From an uncultured Bacilli bacterium (GTDB lineage Bacteria; Bacillota_I; Bacilli_A; ML615J-28; CAG-698), in contig CANQVC010000003.1 of assembly GCA_947627195.1 (NCBI GenBank), forward strand, positions 18,991 to 82,990: DNA of 64,000 bases. The letters are read 5' to 3'. Each line of letters opens with the position of its first letter. Positions within the stretch are counted from its first letter, which is position 1. The notes beneath the pieces were generated by a model, which was not told where the DNA came from, did no database searches, and saw nothing but the letters and a program-made list of their open reading frames with translations. Made by a program: the position numbers and the translations under genes. This document shows positions 9,233 through 17,630 of the stretch, one piece after another.

Positions 9233-9318
9233 TCTTCTCCATTCTACTAGTAGTATATCATATTATTCTTTTATTTGCAATAATAATTTGAAATATTACA
9301 ATAATAATTACAATATTT

Positions 9319-10035
9319 TTATAATAATAATAGTGCTCCGAAGGCAAGCGTTGCTAATGCGGAAAGAGCATTATTGATATAATGAAGAATAAATGGGATA
9401 TATATTGAATCAGTTGCATATTCTAAGAATCCTAAAACAAGACCCATTACAATATATGGAAATACCATAATATAATCTTTACCACTATAAACATGTAAAA
9501 AACCAAACACAAGAGCAACAATAAATACCACAACAAGACGAGGTATTTTAAAACTTCTTAAGACATCTGTAAGTGCTCTTCTAAAAACAAGTTCTTCAAC
9601 AACAGGTCCAACAAAGGCAATAATAAAGAAGTAAGGTACACCATATGCACTTCTTAAAACTAAATCAAGACCTTCTTCATTAATTGAATCACTTGGTAAT
9701 TTCGCAATTTCAGAAATTAGATTAAAAATGACATTAAACATAATAGATATAGCAAATCCAATAGTCACTAAAATTAAACATTTAATAGCATTTTGTTTGT
9801 TTAATGCGAGATAATCTTTTTTAATATCTTTATGTAATAAAACAACTGTAAAAATAAACATAAAAATATATATAATAAAATTGACAAGAAAAGACGCTAA
9901 CATTGGATTATCAGGATAAGCTTTTCTAAGTGCAGTAGCTAAATACTTTCCAAGCCATAAAAATACTAAAGCATATATAACAACAACTATTATTTTAACT
10001 ACTTCAAATCTTTTCACAAATTCTTTAAACTTCAT
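9319..10035 (-). CDS. CPBP-family intramembrane metalloprotease
   Basis: A 238-residue membrane protein with about six to seven hydrophobic segments. It carries the family motifs in order: EELVFRR (the EExxxR motif), FGFLH (FxxxH) and HYINN (HxxxN/B) near the C-terminus. These residues form the buried metal site of the CAAX/bacteriocin-processing (Abi/CPBP) family. In bacteria members are linked to bacteriocin self-immunity, signalling or peptide processing, but no bacteriocin gene is seen here, so the substrate is unknown. It follows the HAD gene by nine bases and probably shares its promoter. No clear terminator is seen downstream. Confidence 0.85.
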   Translation of the reverse strand: MKFKEFVKRFEVVKIIVVVIYALVFLWLGKYLATALRKAYPDNPMLASFLVNFIIYIFMFIFTVVLLHKDIKKDYLALNKQNAIKCLILVTIGFAISIMFNVIFNLISEIAKLPSDSINEEGLDLVLRSAYGVPYFFIIAFVGPVVEELVFRRALTDVLRSFKIPRLVVVFIVALVFGFLHVYSGKDYIMVFPYIVMGLVLGFLEYATDSIYIPFILHYINNALSALATLAFGALLLL

Positions 10036-10044
10036 TTATTCCTC

Positions 10045-10752
10045 CTATAAATATTTTTTTATCGTTGATACAATTTCATTTAAAGCAATTGTAGGACAAT
10101 CAATATTTTGTTCAGGATGTAAAATTAAATTATTACCAACTAAATAACATCTTAAAGAAGATTGTTTACAACATAAATAATCTTCTATATCATTGTTACC
10201 AAATACTATTACTTCATCAGGTTTTAAATTAAATTTATCTAATAATGTTTGAAAATATTTAGGATTTGGCTTACAATATGAACTATTTTCATAACAAGTA
10301 ATGTAATCAAAATCTTTTTCTGTTAAGCCAATGAAATTCATTCTTGTAAGAGTTCCAGATAAAGGAAAAATAGGGTTTGTTGATAAAATGGATAAAAGAT
10401 TATTTTCCTTCACAAACTTAATTATATCTTTTACATATGGATTATCACTGCAAGTTTCTTTGGTATTTTTAAATTCATTAACATAAAATGAATTAAATAT
10501 TTCTTTGTCTTTTATTTTTTCATTACCATATTGACTAATAAAATATTGCCAAAAAGCTTCTTCATTTGTTTTGGATCCATTATTATGATACATGGCATTT
10601 ACTCCACCCCAAACTACTTCAATAAGTTTTTGTGGTTCATAACCATATGGTTTTGCTTTTTTGCATAATAAATTAAAATATGATTTGGTAAATATATTTT
10701 CATCCATTGGTAGAAGTGTACCATCTAAATCAAAAAATACACTTTTCAACAT
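10045..10752 (-). CDS. HAD-superfamily phosphatase
   Basis: A 235-residue soluble hydrolase with all four HAD motifs: DLDGTL (nucleophile and acid Asp) at residues 8-13, the Thr of ILSTNP, Lys in KPNPKYF, and GNNDIED with acidic metal ligands. A helical cap domain lies between motifs I and II, as in YjjG/phosphoglycolate-phosphatase-like members. The substrate cannot be predicted. A GGAGGAAAT ribosome site and a strong promoter (10793-10821) precede it, and the CPBP protease follows in the same unit. Confidence 0.85.
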   Translation of the reverse strand: MLKSVFFDLDGTLLPMDENIFTKSYFNLLCKKAKPYGYEPQKLIEVVWGGVNAMYHNNGSKTNEEAFWQYFISQYGNEKIKDKEIFNSFYVNEFKNTKETCSDNPYVKDIIKFVKENNLLSILSTNPIFPLSGTLTRMNFIGLTEKDFDYITCYENSSYCKPNPKYFQTLLDKFNLKPDEVIVFGNNDIEDYLCCKQSSLRCYLVGNNLILHPEQNIDCPTIALNEIVSTIKKYL

Positions 10753-10792
10753 TCTTCTATTTCCTCCTTGTATAACAAGATTTATAACATTT

Positions 10793-10821
10793 ATTCTAGC
10801 AAGATATTATAATTTTGTCAA
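10793..10821 (-). promoter_or_regulatory. Promoter of HAD-CPBP unit
   Basis: Minus strand TTGACA (10821-10816), 17-base spacer, TAGAAT (10798-10793), about 40 bases before the HAD start. It lies in the region divergent from pheA. Confidence 0.75.
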
Positions 10822-10914
10822 TGATATTCAAATTTTTTTTAATTTTATTTCTTTTCTTACCATTTTATGATAAACTATTGTAAACAAAATATATTAAAAA
10901 AGGAATTAAACTAT

Positions 10915-11982
10915 ATGAAAGATTTAAAAGAAATTAGAAAAGAAATTAATCAAATTGATGAAGAGATGTTAAAACTATTTGAAAAGAGAATGGATGTTGT
11001 GAATGATGTCGCTTTATATAAAAAAGAAAATAATATTCCTATTTTAGATATATCTAGAGAAAAAAAAGTTATTGATGATAATTGTAATAAAATTTATAAC
11101 AAAGAATATCTTCCTTATTATGAAACATTTATTAAAGATATAATGGATATATCTAAAGAATATCAAAAAACAAAAATTGAAACTTTTCATATAGCATATC
11201 AAGGAAGTGAAGGAGCATTTTCTCATTTAGCAAGTCTAGCATGTTTTCCTAATGCTTCTTTCACATCTTTTCCAACATTTGAAGATGTTTTTATTGCAGT
11301 AAAAAATAATATAGTTGATTATGGAATTGTGCCATTTGAAAATTCATATACGGGTGAAGTTGGCGAAGTATTAGATTTATTAGTAAAATATGATTTATAT
11401 TTTAATAAAATATATGATTTAAAGATCCAACAAAATCTATTAGGTATTCCTGGAGCAACAATTAATGATATAACTGATGTTTATTCAAAAGATCAAGCAA
11501 TTGCTCAATCTAGTAAATTTTTAAAAAATCGTAATTTCACAATTCATGAATTTTTAAATACAGCTTTAGCAGCTAAATATGTTCATGAACAAAACGATAA
11601 ATCTAAAGCAGCTATCGCATCTTTAGAAACTGCAAAATTATATCAATTAGAAGTAATTGCACAAGATATTAATACTGCTCAATCAAACACAACAAGATTT
11701 ATAGTTTTATCGAAAAAACTTGATAAAACAGGTAATCGTATTAATCTTTCTTTTACTTTGTCTAATGAAGTTGGTTCATTAGCTAAGATTATTAATATTA
11801 TTACTAATCATCATTTTAATATGGAAAAAATTCAATCAAGAGCTATTAAAGATTTGCCTTGGGAATATTATTTTCAAATTGAAATTGTTGGTGAATTAAT
11901 TTCAAAATATACTGAAGAATTGTTAAATGAATTAAAAGAACATACTAAAGAACTTAAAATATTAGGTTGTTATACAAAATAA
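10915..11982 (+). CDS. pheA: Bifunctional chorismate mutase / prephenate dehydratase (P-protein)
   Basis: Turns chorismate to prephenate and then to phenylpyruvate, the branch to phenylalanine. Residues 1-90 are an AroQ-type helical chorismate mutase (IRKEINQIDEEMLKLFEKR). Residues 100-280 are the dehydratase, with YQGSEGAFSH at its start and TTRFIVL near its end. The last 80 residues are an ACT domain with NEVGSLAKII and an ESRP-like stretch (QSRAIKDLPWEYYF), so feedback inhibition by phenylalanine is plausible. I chose the ATG at 10915 because AAAGGAAT precedes it. It is the only plus-strand gene in the window and converges with the XRE gene. The promoter is weak: a possible TATGAT at 10866-10871. 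Confidence 0.95.
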   Translation: MKDLKEIRKEINQIDEEMLKLFEKRMDVVNDVALYKKENNIPILDISREKKVIDDNCNKIYNKEYLPYYETFIKDIMDISKEYQKTKIETFHIAYQGSEGAFSHLASLACFPNASFTSFPTFEDVFIAVKNNIVDYGIVPFENSYTGEVGEVLDLLVKYDLYFNKIYDLKIQQNLLGIPGATINDITDVYSKDQAIAQSSKFLKNRNFTIHEFLNTALAAKYVHEQNDKSKAAIASLETAKLYQLEVIAQDINTAQSNTTRFIVLSKKLDKTGNRINLSFTLSNEVGSLAKIINIITNHHFNMEKIQSRAIKDLPWEYYFQIEIVGELISKYTEELLNELKEHTKELKILGCYTK

Positions 11983-11987
11983 ATATC

Positions 11988-12022
11988 AAAAAAGTTGACT
12001 TTATAATAAGGTCAACTTTTTT
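11988..12022. terminator. Bidirectional terminator between pheA and the XRE gene
   Basis: AAAAAAGTTGAC (11988-11999) pairs perfectly with GTCAACTTTTTT (12011-12022). A-tract and T-tract flank the stem, so it can act in both directions on these convergent genes. It overlaps the last codon of the minus-strand gene. Confidence 0.9.
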
Positions 12023-12806
12023 AATTAATATTATTTGCTTCAACTTTATTAGGATAATATTTATAATAGCGCATAATGTTTATAATTGATAAAATAATTG
12101 AAACAAGAGAAAATACTAAAAATAAAATAAAATATACTGATATAATTTCTAAATCAATCATATAACAAATAAAATATATGACAAATAATAATTGTGATAT
12201 AATTGTAAACATTGATAAGAAAATATTTTTATGAATATTTTTAACTAATTGACTTTCAACGATTCCTTCGATTTCTTCTTTATTATCTTTTAAAACTTTG
12301 GTATCTATTGATACTATATAACTACGATTAAAATATAATTTCAATGCAGGAAGAGCAATAAATAATAATGGGGTTACAAATAATTCAATTAAGAAAACAA
12401 ATCTTAATATTGTTAATATGGCTATTGTTCCTTCTTCAATAGGTAATTTTTTTAATATAGCACATAGTAACAAAAATATAACAACTAAAATATCTGATAT
12501 AAATGATATTAAAGGAAATATATGTCTTTTACATTCAATGACATGGTATTTTAAATAAGTATAATTAGTACCATATATTTTCTTTTTTCTTAAATCAATT
12601 GTTTCAAATGATTCATTACTAAATGATAAATAATCAACATGAAATAAATTAGCTAATATTTTTATTTGTTCTTCTGTTGGATCATCTTTTTCTTTTTCCC
12701 ATTGATATATAGTTTTTTTAGAAACATTTAAAATTGAAGAAATTTCTTTAATACTTATTTTATATTCTTTACGATATTTATATAAATTATATGCAACAAA
12801 ATTCAT
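12021..12806 (-). CDS. XRE-family regulator with C-terminal membrane domain
   Basis: Residues 1-60 are a Cro/CI-type helix-turn-helix (YRKEYKISIKEISSILNVS..TIYQWEKEKDDP). A linker follows, then about four hydrophobic segments between residues 90 and 250. A DNA-binding head on a membrane-embedded tail suggests a regulator that responds to a membrane signal, a form common in Firmicutes; the target is unknown. The start is the first Met, with AAAGG upstream and a -10 TATAAT at 12853-12858. The gene ends inside the shared terminator with pheA. Confidence 0.8.
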   Translation of the reverse strand: MNFVAYNLYKYRKEYKISIKEISSILNVSKKTIYQWEKEKDDPTEEQIKILANLFHVDYLSFSNESFETIDLRKKKIYGTNYTYLKYHVIECKRHIFPLISFISDILVVIFLLLCAILKKLPIEEGTIAILTILRFVFLIELFVTPLLFIALPALKLYFNRSYIVSIDTKVLKDNKEEIEGIVESQLVKNIHKNIFLSMFTIISQLLFVIYFICYMIDLEIISVYFILFLVFSLVSIILSIINIMRYYKYYPNKVEANNIN

Positions 12807-12852
12807 TTTCTAATCTTTATTACCTTTATTTCATTATCTTTTTATATCATTG

Positions 12853-12858
12853 ATTATA
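12853..12858 (-). promoter_or_regulatory. -10 box of the XRE gene
   Basis: Minus-strand TATAAT, preceded by GTGG, lies 46 bases upstream of the start codon. No good -35 hexamer is seen. Confidence 0.5.
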
Positions 12859-12900
12859 CCACATGTTACTTTATTTTGGAATAATATTTTATTAAATTTA

Positions 12901-12929
12901 AAAAAGAACAGAGTGATATCTGTTCTTTT
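12901..12929 (-). terminator. Intrinsic terminator after the structured intergenic region
   Basis: An 11-bp perfect stem, AAAAGAACAGA (12902-12912) with TCTGTTCTTTT (12919-12929), has a 6-base loop. The minus strand continues into T residues. It ends transcription coming from the SpoIID-like gene or from a separate RNA in 12981-13111. Confidence 0.75.
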
Positions 12930-12980
12930 GCAAAATGGTTCGTTATTGTTTTGATATACAATAAGTTGACCATATCTAAT

Positions 12981-13111
12981 ATACTCATTAATTTAGGAGT
13001 GAGTATTGCTCCTTCGAATTCAATTTAGTGAATGTTCCCTAGGCCTCGATTCACTTTTATACTAAAATGAATTGGCGAAGTTCATTTAGTAATTATCATA
13101 GGATTTCCTAT
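12981..13111 (-). other. Cluster of hairpins in a gene-free region, candidate non-coding RNA or long structured 3' UTR
   Basis: The 260 bases between the SpoIID-like stop codon and the terminator at 12929 contain four separate hairpins: ATAGGA/TCCTAT (13098-13111), a 10-bp stem at 13061-13090, GTGAAT/ATTCAC (13028-13054) and ATACTC/GAGTAT (12981-13006). The last competes with GGAG/CTCC (12996-13012). The stretch is richer in G and C than its surroundings. No open frame of note is present. The class is not recognised. Confidence 0.45.
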
Positions 13112-13188
13112 CTATTTAATATAAAAGTTATTTTTGCCTTAAATAATCTTTTATACAATAATATTATGGATAATATTTAAATTATTAT

Positions 13189-14979
13189 TCATTTTTTTTG
13201 AAAAAATTTTTCAAAGTCAGTTAATTCATTATATTTATTTGAATTATCTTTAAAAATAATATTTGAATAAAATTTTTCTAAAATTGTTTTATAATCAAGT
13301 CCTTGAGAAGCATATCCATTTGCACCATATTGAGACATACCTACTCCATGTCCATATCCACCACCATAAAAATGTAAAGTATCATTTTGCCATTCTAAGG
13401 CAAAGAATCCTGAACCTAATACATTGTCATTAGTTGTTTGCGATGAATATGTATTATCAGAACTTTTCGCATGTTCAGTTATAACAGTGCTTTTAGCATC
13501 TTTAGGACGTATAGTAAAACGAATATTATATTGATTTATAATACGAAATGTTAATTTATCAGTTGTAATTTTTAAACTAATTACAACACCACTTTTACTT
13601 CTTTGGTCGACTTCTATATTTTGAATATTACCAATATCATTAGGAAATTCTTTAATTACCCATTGATTATTTTCTAATTGAGGATAAGATGTTGGATATG
13701 TATTAGTCATATTTTCAATATTAGCATTAATTGTATTTTTTAATTGTTCTTTGGTTAATGAAACATGCCAACGATGATTTGATGAATTACCACATGGGGA
13801 ATCCATTTTAATTGTTTTAAAGAAATTAAGCATCCTTTCTTCATTTGTTGGATCAAAACTAATTGGATTACCATTTGAATCTTTTGTTAAATTATGACCT
13901 AATAAATAAGGGATTTCTTCAATTGGTTTATCTTCTATCCAAACATCATTACCATCAGCTGTTAAACCACATGAACAAGAATAATAATATGCTATAATTG
14001 GTTCATCTAGATAAAACATGGTTATTCCTTTAGTATTATTGACAGCATTTGTGGACGATGGGGCAGTATTAATATTATTATATACTTGACTTTGTTCACT
14101 ATCGTCTACAGCATATCCATATTGAGGAAATTTTCGATTGTAAATATCACGATATGCATAAGTTCTAGCGGCAACTGCTTGAGCTTTTAAAGCTTCCATA
14201 TTCCATGATGAAGGCATTTCAGATGGAACAACTTTTGTTAAATAGTTTTCCATATCTACTTCATTGATTAATAATAATCTATTATTACAAATAGATATTT
14301 CCATATTACCTTGATAAAATGGATTACCAACATTTCTTCTAATAGATGTTACTTGAACTTCATGATTACCACCTTTTAATATTAATCGTTTATCACTTTT
14401 AATTAATGTATTGCCAATCCATGTAACAATATTACCATCTTTAATTTCAAATTTTAAAGTAGAATGATCAGGAATTTGATATTTTTCTAATCCATCAAAT
14501 GTCATCATTTCTATCGAAAATGGACATAATATAGTTATTTCATCATGATATAAATTATTGATATTAGCAATATCAGCTATTGAATTTCTTATAGCAACTC
14601 TAATTGTATTAAATACTGGTTCATTATCAATTAAGATTTTTTTGATATTTGTTTTATCATATTGGACATATACATTATTCATACCTATTAATAAATCATT
14701 TAATGTACCATAAACTATATTATTATTTTGTAATAATAAAATTTCTATTGAATCATCAAATGATGTTGTTGGACAATTTAATAATTCCATATAATGATTT
14801 TCTTCATCTATTAATAAAACTTCAGTATGAATAATGTTTTCTTCTGTTTCTGAAGGATTATCAGAAATAGTTGGATTAGGATTAGTTGGTTTATTTTCTT
14901 TACAACTAAATAAAAAGAAAGATAAAATAAATATAAGAACTAAATTGAAAATTTTCTGAAAATTACATCTTTTAAACAT
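13189..14979 (-). CDS. SpoIID/LytB-domain lipoprotein
   Basis: The N-terminal signal ends in the lipobox LFSC, so the protein should be lipid-anchored outside the membrane, followed by a Pro/Thr/Ser/Asn-rich linker. The C-terminal 350 residues match the SpoIID/LytB domain: NYLTKVVPSEMPSSW, LKAQAVAARTYAY, the YYSCSCGLT region and GGGYGHGVGMSQYGA near the end. In sporulators SpoIID is a peptidoglycan lytic transglycosylase acting on stripped glycans. Proteins with this domain also occur in non-sporulating species, so this need not mean sporulation. At 596 residues it is longer than SpoIID (about 340), with an extra N-terminal module. GAGGTGATG precedes the ATG; promoter at 15019-15048. Confidence 0.88.
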   Translation of the reverse strand: MFKRCNFQKIFNLVLIFILSFFLFSCKENKPTNPNPTISDNPSETEENIIHTEVLLIDEENHYMELLNCPTTSFDDSIEILLLQNNNIVYGTLNDLLIGMNNVYVQYDKTNIKKILIDNEPVFNTIRVAIRNSIADIANINNLYHDEITILCPFSIEMMTFDGLEKYQIPDHSTLKFEIKDGNIVTWIGNTLIKSDKRLILKGGNHEVQVTSIRRNVGNPFYQGNMEISICNNRLLLINEVDMENYLTKVVPSEMPSSWNMEALKAQAVAARTYAYRDIYNRKFPQYGYAVDDSEQSQVYNNINTAPSSTNAVNNTKGITMFYLDEPIIAYYYSCSCGLTADGNDVWIEDKPIEEIPYLLGHNLTKDSNGNPISFDPTNEERMLNFFKTIKMDSPCGNSSNHRWHVSLTKEQLKNTINANIENMTNTYPTSYPQLENNQWVIKEFPNDIGNIQNIEVDQRSKSGVVISLKITTDKLTFRIINQYNIRFTIRPKDAKSTVITEHAKSSDNTYSSQTTNDNVLGSGFFALEWQNDTLHFYGGGYGHGVGMSQYGANGYASQGLDYKTILEKFYSNIIFKDNSNKYNELTDFEKFFQKK

Positions 14980-15018
14980 ATGTCATCACCTCTAATTAAA
15001 AAAGCTTTTATATAATAT

Positions 15019-15048
15019 ATGATATCATAATATTTTAAGTATTGTCAA
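15019..15048 (-). promoter_or_regulatory. Promoter of the SpoIID-like gene
   Basis: Minus strand TTGACA (15048-15043), 18-base spacer, TATCAT (15024-15019), 40 bases upstream of the start codon. Confidence 0.75.
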
Positions 15049-15111
15049 CTTTATCATTTTAAAAAAATTATAAATTAAGACAACATTAATAATTTAATTT
15101 GATTAGTTGTG

Positions 15112-15142
15112 AAAAAAACTACCAATGATTTAACATTAGTAG
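15112..15142 (-). terminator. Terminator of pyk
   Basis: CTACTAATG pairs with CATTGGTAG over 9 bp (one G-U pair), with a 6-base loop. Seven T follow on the minus strand (forward A at 15112-15118). Confidence 0.85.
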
Positions 15143-15162
15143 GTTTCTTGATAATTATAATT

Positions 15163-16590
15163 TTAATAATCTACTTCTATAACACGAATAGTATTTGTAC
15201 CACCAATTGAACCACCCATTCCTGATGTAATAATTACTTTAGATCCTATTGGTAATCTTTTTCTACGAGCAATTTCATTAGCAACACCATCATATCCAGC
15301 AATATTACGAATGTTTTCAACAATAGTAGGGAACACTCCCCAATAATGTTCTAATTGTAAACACACTTCTTCTTTTTCTGTGCAAGCAATAATTGGTACA
15401 TTAGGTCGATACATACTAATTCTTCTAGCTGTTGAACCTGTTTCTGTAAATGCAATAATTGCACTTACATTATCTAAATTTAATGTACATTCCACAACAG
15501 ATATACAAATAGCATCATTAATAGTTCTTTGTCGTTTTTCTATTGCTTTATTTAATCTTTCACGATAAGGAATAAATGGTTCAATTGAAGAGGCAATTTT
15601 AACCATCATTTCTACTGATTCCACAGGATATTCACCTGCAGCACTTTCACCACTTAACATAACAGCATCTGTACCATCTAATATAGCATTGGCAACATCA
15701 CTTGCTTCTGCTCTAGTTGGGGTGGGATTTGCACACATTGAATCTAACATATGGGTTGCTGTAACAACAGGTTTACCTAATTGATTACATAATTTGATGA
15801 TTTGTTTTTGATATACTGGTACATCTTCAGGTTCAGTTTCAACTGCTAAATCTCCACGGGCAACCATAATAGCATCACTTGCTTGAATAACTTCATTTAA
15901 ATTTTGTACAGCTTCTTTACTTTCAATTTTGGCCATAATAGTTAGTGATGGAGCACCTAATTGTTTTAAATAATTTTTTACTTCATAAATATCTTCAGGA
16001 CATCTTACAAAAGATAAAGATAAAATATCAACATCTTCTTGTACCCCAAAAGCAATATCGTCCATATCTTTTTGACTTAAAAATGGCATATTAATATGAA
16101 CATCAGGAATATTAACACCTTTACGATCTTTTAACCATCCATGTGTCAGTACTTTACATGTGAAGCCATCTTCTTCAATGGAAATAATTTCAAAACGCAT
16201 TTTACCATCATCAAACAATATTAAGTTTCCAATATTTACATCACTAAACACTTCTTTACATTGTAAAGTGAATCTTTCTTTTGTACCAATTACATCATCA
16301 CGAACAATACGAACAATGTCATCTTTAGAAAAATAAGCTTTTCCATCAGTAAATAAACCAGTTCTAATTTCTGGTCCTTTAGTATCTAGCATAATGGCAA
16401 TTTTTTTATTTTTTTTACGACTTACATTGCGAATATTTTTTATTCTTTTGCCATGTTCTTGATAATCGCCATGTGAAAAATTAAGTCTAGCTATATTCAT
16501 TCCTGCATCAACTAATTTACCTAACATTTCAATAGATTCACTAGCAGGTCCTATGGTACAAACAATTTTAGTTTTAATTTGATTTTCCAT
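15163..16590 (-). CDS. pyk: Pyruvate kinase
   Basis: Makes pyruvate and ATP from PEP and ADP. Family landmarks in order are KIVCTIGPAS, NIARLNFSHG, MLDTKGPEIRTG, IMAKIESKEA, MVARGDLAVE and the ESAAGEYPVE loop. The last 120 residues form the allosteric C-terminal domain. The frame opens upstream at a GTG (16599), but a GGAG Shine-Dalgarno overlaps that codon and is well spaced for the ATG at 16590, giving 475 residues. No extra C-terminal PEP-utiliser domain, found in many Bacilli, is present. A TATAAT lies at 16616-16621. It forms a single-gene unit. Confidence 0.96.
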   Translation of the reverse strand: MENQIKTKIVCTIGPASESIEMLGKLVDAGMNIARLNFSHGDYQEHGKRIKNIRNVSRKKNKKIAIMLDTKGPEIRTGLFTDGKAYFSKDDIVRIVRDDVIGTKERFTLQCKEVFSDVNIGNLILFDDGKMRFEIISIEEDGFTCKVLTHGWLKDRKGVNIPDVHINMPFLSQKDMDDIAFGVQEDVDILSLSFVRCPEDIYEVKNYLKQLGAPSLTIMAKIESKEAVQNLNEVIQASDAIMVARGDLAVETEPEDVPVYQKQIIKLCNQLGKPVVTATHMLDSMCANPTPTRAEASDVANAILDGTDAVMLSGESAAGEYPVESVEMMVKIASSIEPFIPYRERLNKAIEKRQRTINDAICISVVECTLNLDNVSAIIAFTETGSTARRISMYRPNVPIIACTEKEEVCLQLEHYWGVFPTIVENIRNIAGYDGVANEIARRKRLPIGSKVIITSGMGGSIGGTNTIRVIEVDY

Positions 16591-16631
16591 ATATATCACT
16601 CCATAAATTAAATAAATTATACTATAAATAA

Positions 16632-16673
16632 CAAAAAAAAGAAATACATAAATATCGTTTTCATGTATTTCTT
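16632..16673 (-). terminator. Terminator of the zinc-ribbon membrane protein gene
   Basis: AAGAAATACAT (16639-16649) pairs with ATGTATTTCTT (16663-16673). A T tract of at least seven follows on the minus strand. Confidence 0.85.
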
Positions 16674-16689
16674 AATATTTATTAAAATA

Positions 16690-17004
16690 TCATACTAATA
16701 AAGAAACAACACCAGCACCTAAAAGGGCAAAAGAAATAATAGAAATAACTATAGAAACTCCTAAGTCAATTAAAAACCCAATAAGTCCACCTTTTTTAGC
16801 ATCTTCATCACCTAAACAAAGAGCAAGAATTAAGCCAATTAGACCAAGTAGTAATCCTAATAATATACCTATTCCTTTTCCTTTAATTGGTTTATCTGAA
16901 CTATTATTTACTTGAACATTTAGATTTGCATTACATGGGGTGCCACAATTAGGGCAAAATGTTGCATCATCATTTATTTCTTGTCCACAATTTTTACAAT
17001 ACAT
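16690..17004 (-). CDS. Small zinc-ribbon membrane protein
   Basis: A 104-residue protein with an N-terminal zinc ribbon (CKNCGQEINDDATFCPNCG, four Cys) and, after a short polar linker, two to three hydrophobic segments separated by a charged DEDAKKGG loop. Such zinc-ribbon membrane proteins are frequent in Firmicutes and have no settled function. It has its own promoter (17028-17057), a strong AGGAGGAAT site and its own terminator, so it is a monocistronic unit. Confidence 0.75.
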   Translation of the reverse strand: MYCKNCGQEINDDATFCPNCGTPCNANLNVQVNNSSDKPIKGKGIGILLGLLLGLIGLILALCLGDEDAKKGGLIGFLIDLGVSIVISIISFALLGAGVVSLLV

Positions 17005-17027
17005 ATATAATTCCTCCTATAACTTAA

Positions 17028-17057
17028 ATTATATACTAAATATTAAATATTTGTCAA
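17028..17057 (-). promoter_or_regulatory. Promoter of the zinc-ribbon protein gene
   Basis: Minus strand TTGACA (17057-17052), 18-base spacer, TATAAT (17033-17028), both consensus. Confidence 0.85.
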
Positions 17058-17087
17058 CAAAAAATGAAAGTTTCATTAGATTAATTT

Positions 17088-17120
17088 AAAAAATGAAGTT
17101 ATCAGAATATAACTTCATTT
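17088..17120 (-). terminator. Terminator after the exporter/aminopeptidase unit
   Basis: A 12-bp perfect stem pairs AAATGAAGTTAT (17091-17102) with ATAACTTCATTT (17109-17120). On the minus strand it runs into T residues. It closes the unit that starts with the ABC exporter genes at 22425. Confidence 0.85.
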
Positions 17121-17127
17121 ATATATT

Positions 17128-17580
17128 TTAGGCATTTTTTCTTAAGAATGATTGGATTTTATCATCAGTTGAACGATAATCATCTAATACAGACTGAACT
17201 CTTGATATGAAGTTTTTATTCATTTCTTTATTATCGTGAAGAAACCGAATTGAACCAATTATACCCATATGAACTGCTTTCAATGATGCAATGCATATTC
17301 TAAAATCATTACTTAATAATTTAACTTTTGAACTTTCCATTGCTACTGACATTGATTCAAATACAGTAAGTTCATCAGTCGGATTTCCTCCAACATGTTC
17401 AATAATAGATGTCATTTTTTCTTCATGAGTTTTAAAAATTTCAGATATTTCGGAAAACAATTTTTTTAATTCTTCATTTTCAGCTTTTTCAAAATAAATT
17501 CGAAAAACATTATTTCCCATATGAATACCTGATAAAAATTTATTCATTCTTTTGATATCTTTTGTTGATGCTTTATTCAT
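17128..17580 (-). CDS. Helical-bundle protein of ferritin-like appearance, function unknown
   Basis: A 150-residue, almost wholly alpha-helical soluble protein with no signal peptide. It shows four amphipathic helices and a His/Glu scatter (FKTHEEKMTSIIEHVGG, AVHMGIIGSIRFLHDNKE) that recalls the DUF2383/PA2169 ferritin-like group. The EExxH iron motif is not complete, so metal binding is only a possibility. It is the last gene of the exporter-aminopeptidase unit, 50 bases after the M29 gene and just before a strong terminator. Confidence 0.5.
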   Translation of the reverse strand: MNKASTKDIKRMNKFLSGIHMGNNVFRIYFEKAENEELKKLFSEISEIFKTHEEKMTSIIEHVGGNPTDELTVFESMSVAMESSKVKLLSNDFRICIASLKAVHMGIIGSIRFLHDNKEMNKNFISRVQSVLDDYRSTDDKIQSFLRKNA

Positions 17581-17630
17581 TTATTTTACACCTCAACAAT
17601 ATGATATCCAAAATATATTATTCAATACAA

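Noticed and set aside
13005..13025. Glycine riboswitch in the hairpin-rich intergenic region
   Set aside because: The minus strand contains CGAAGGAGCAA, as in glycine aptamers, but the matching CTCTCAGG segment and the second half are absent, and no glycine gene follows.
13189..14979. SpoIID-like protein as proof of sporulation
   Set aside because: SpoIID/LytB domains occur in non-sporulating bacteria, the protein is longer than SpoIID and no other spore gene is in the window.
16591..16599. GTG start for pyk at 16599
   Set aside because: That codon overlaps the GGAG Shine-Dalgarno that serves the ATG at 16590.
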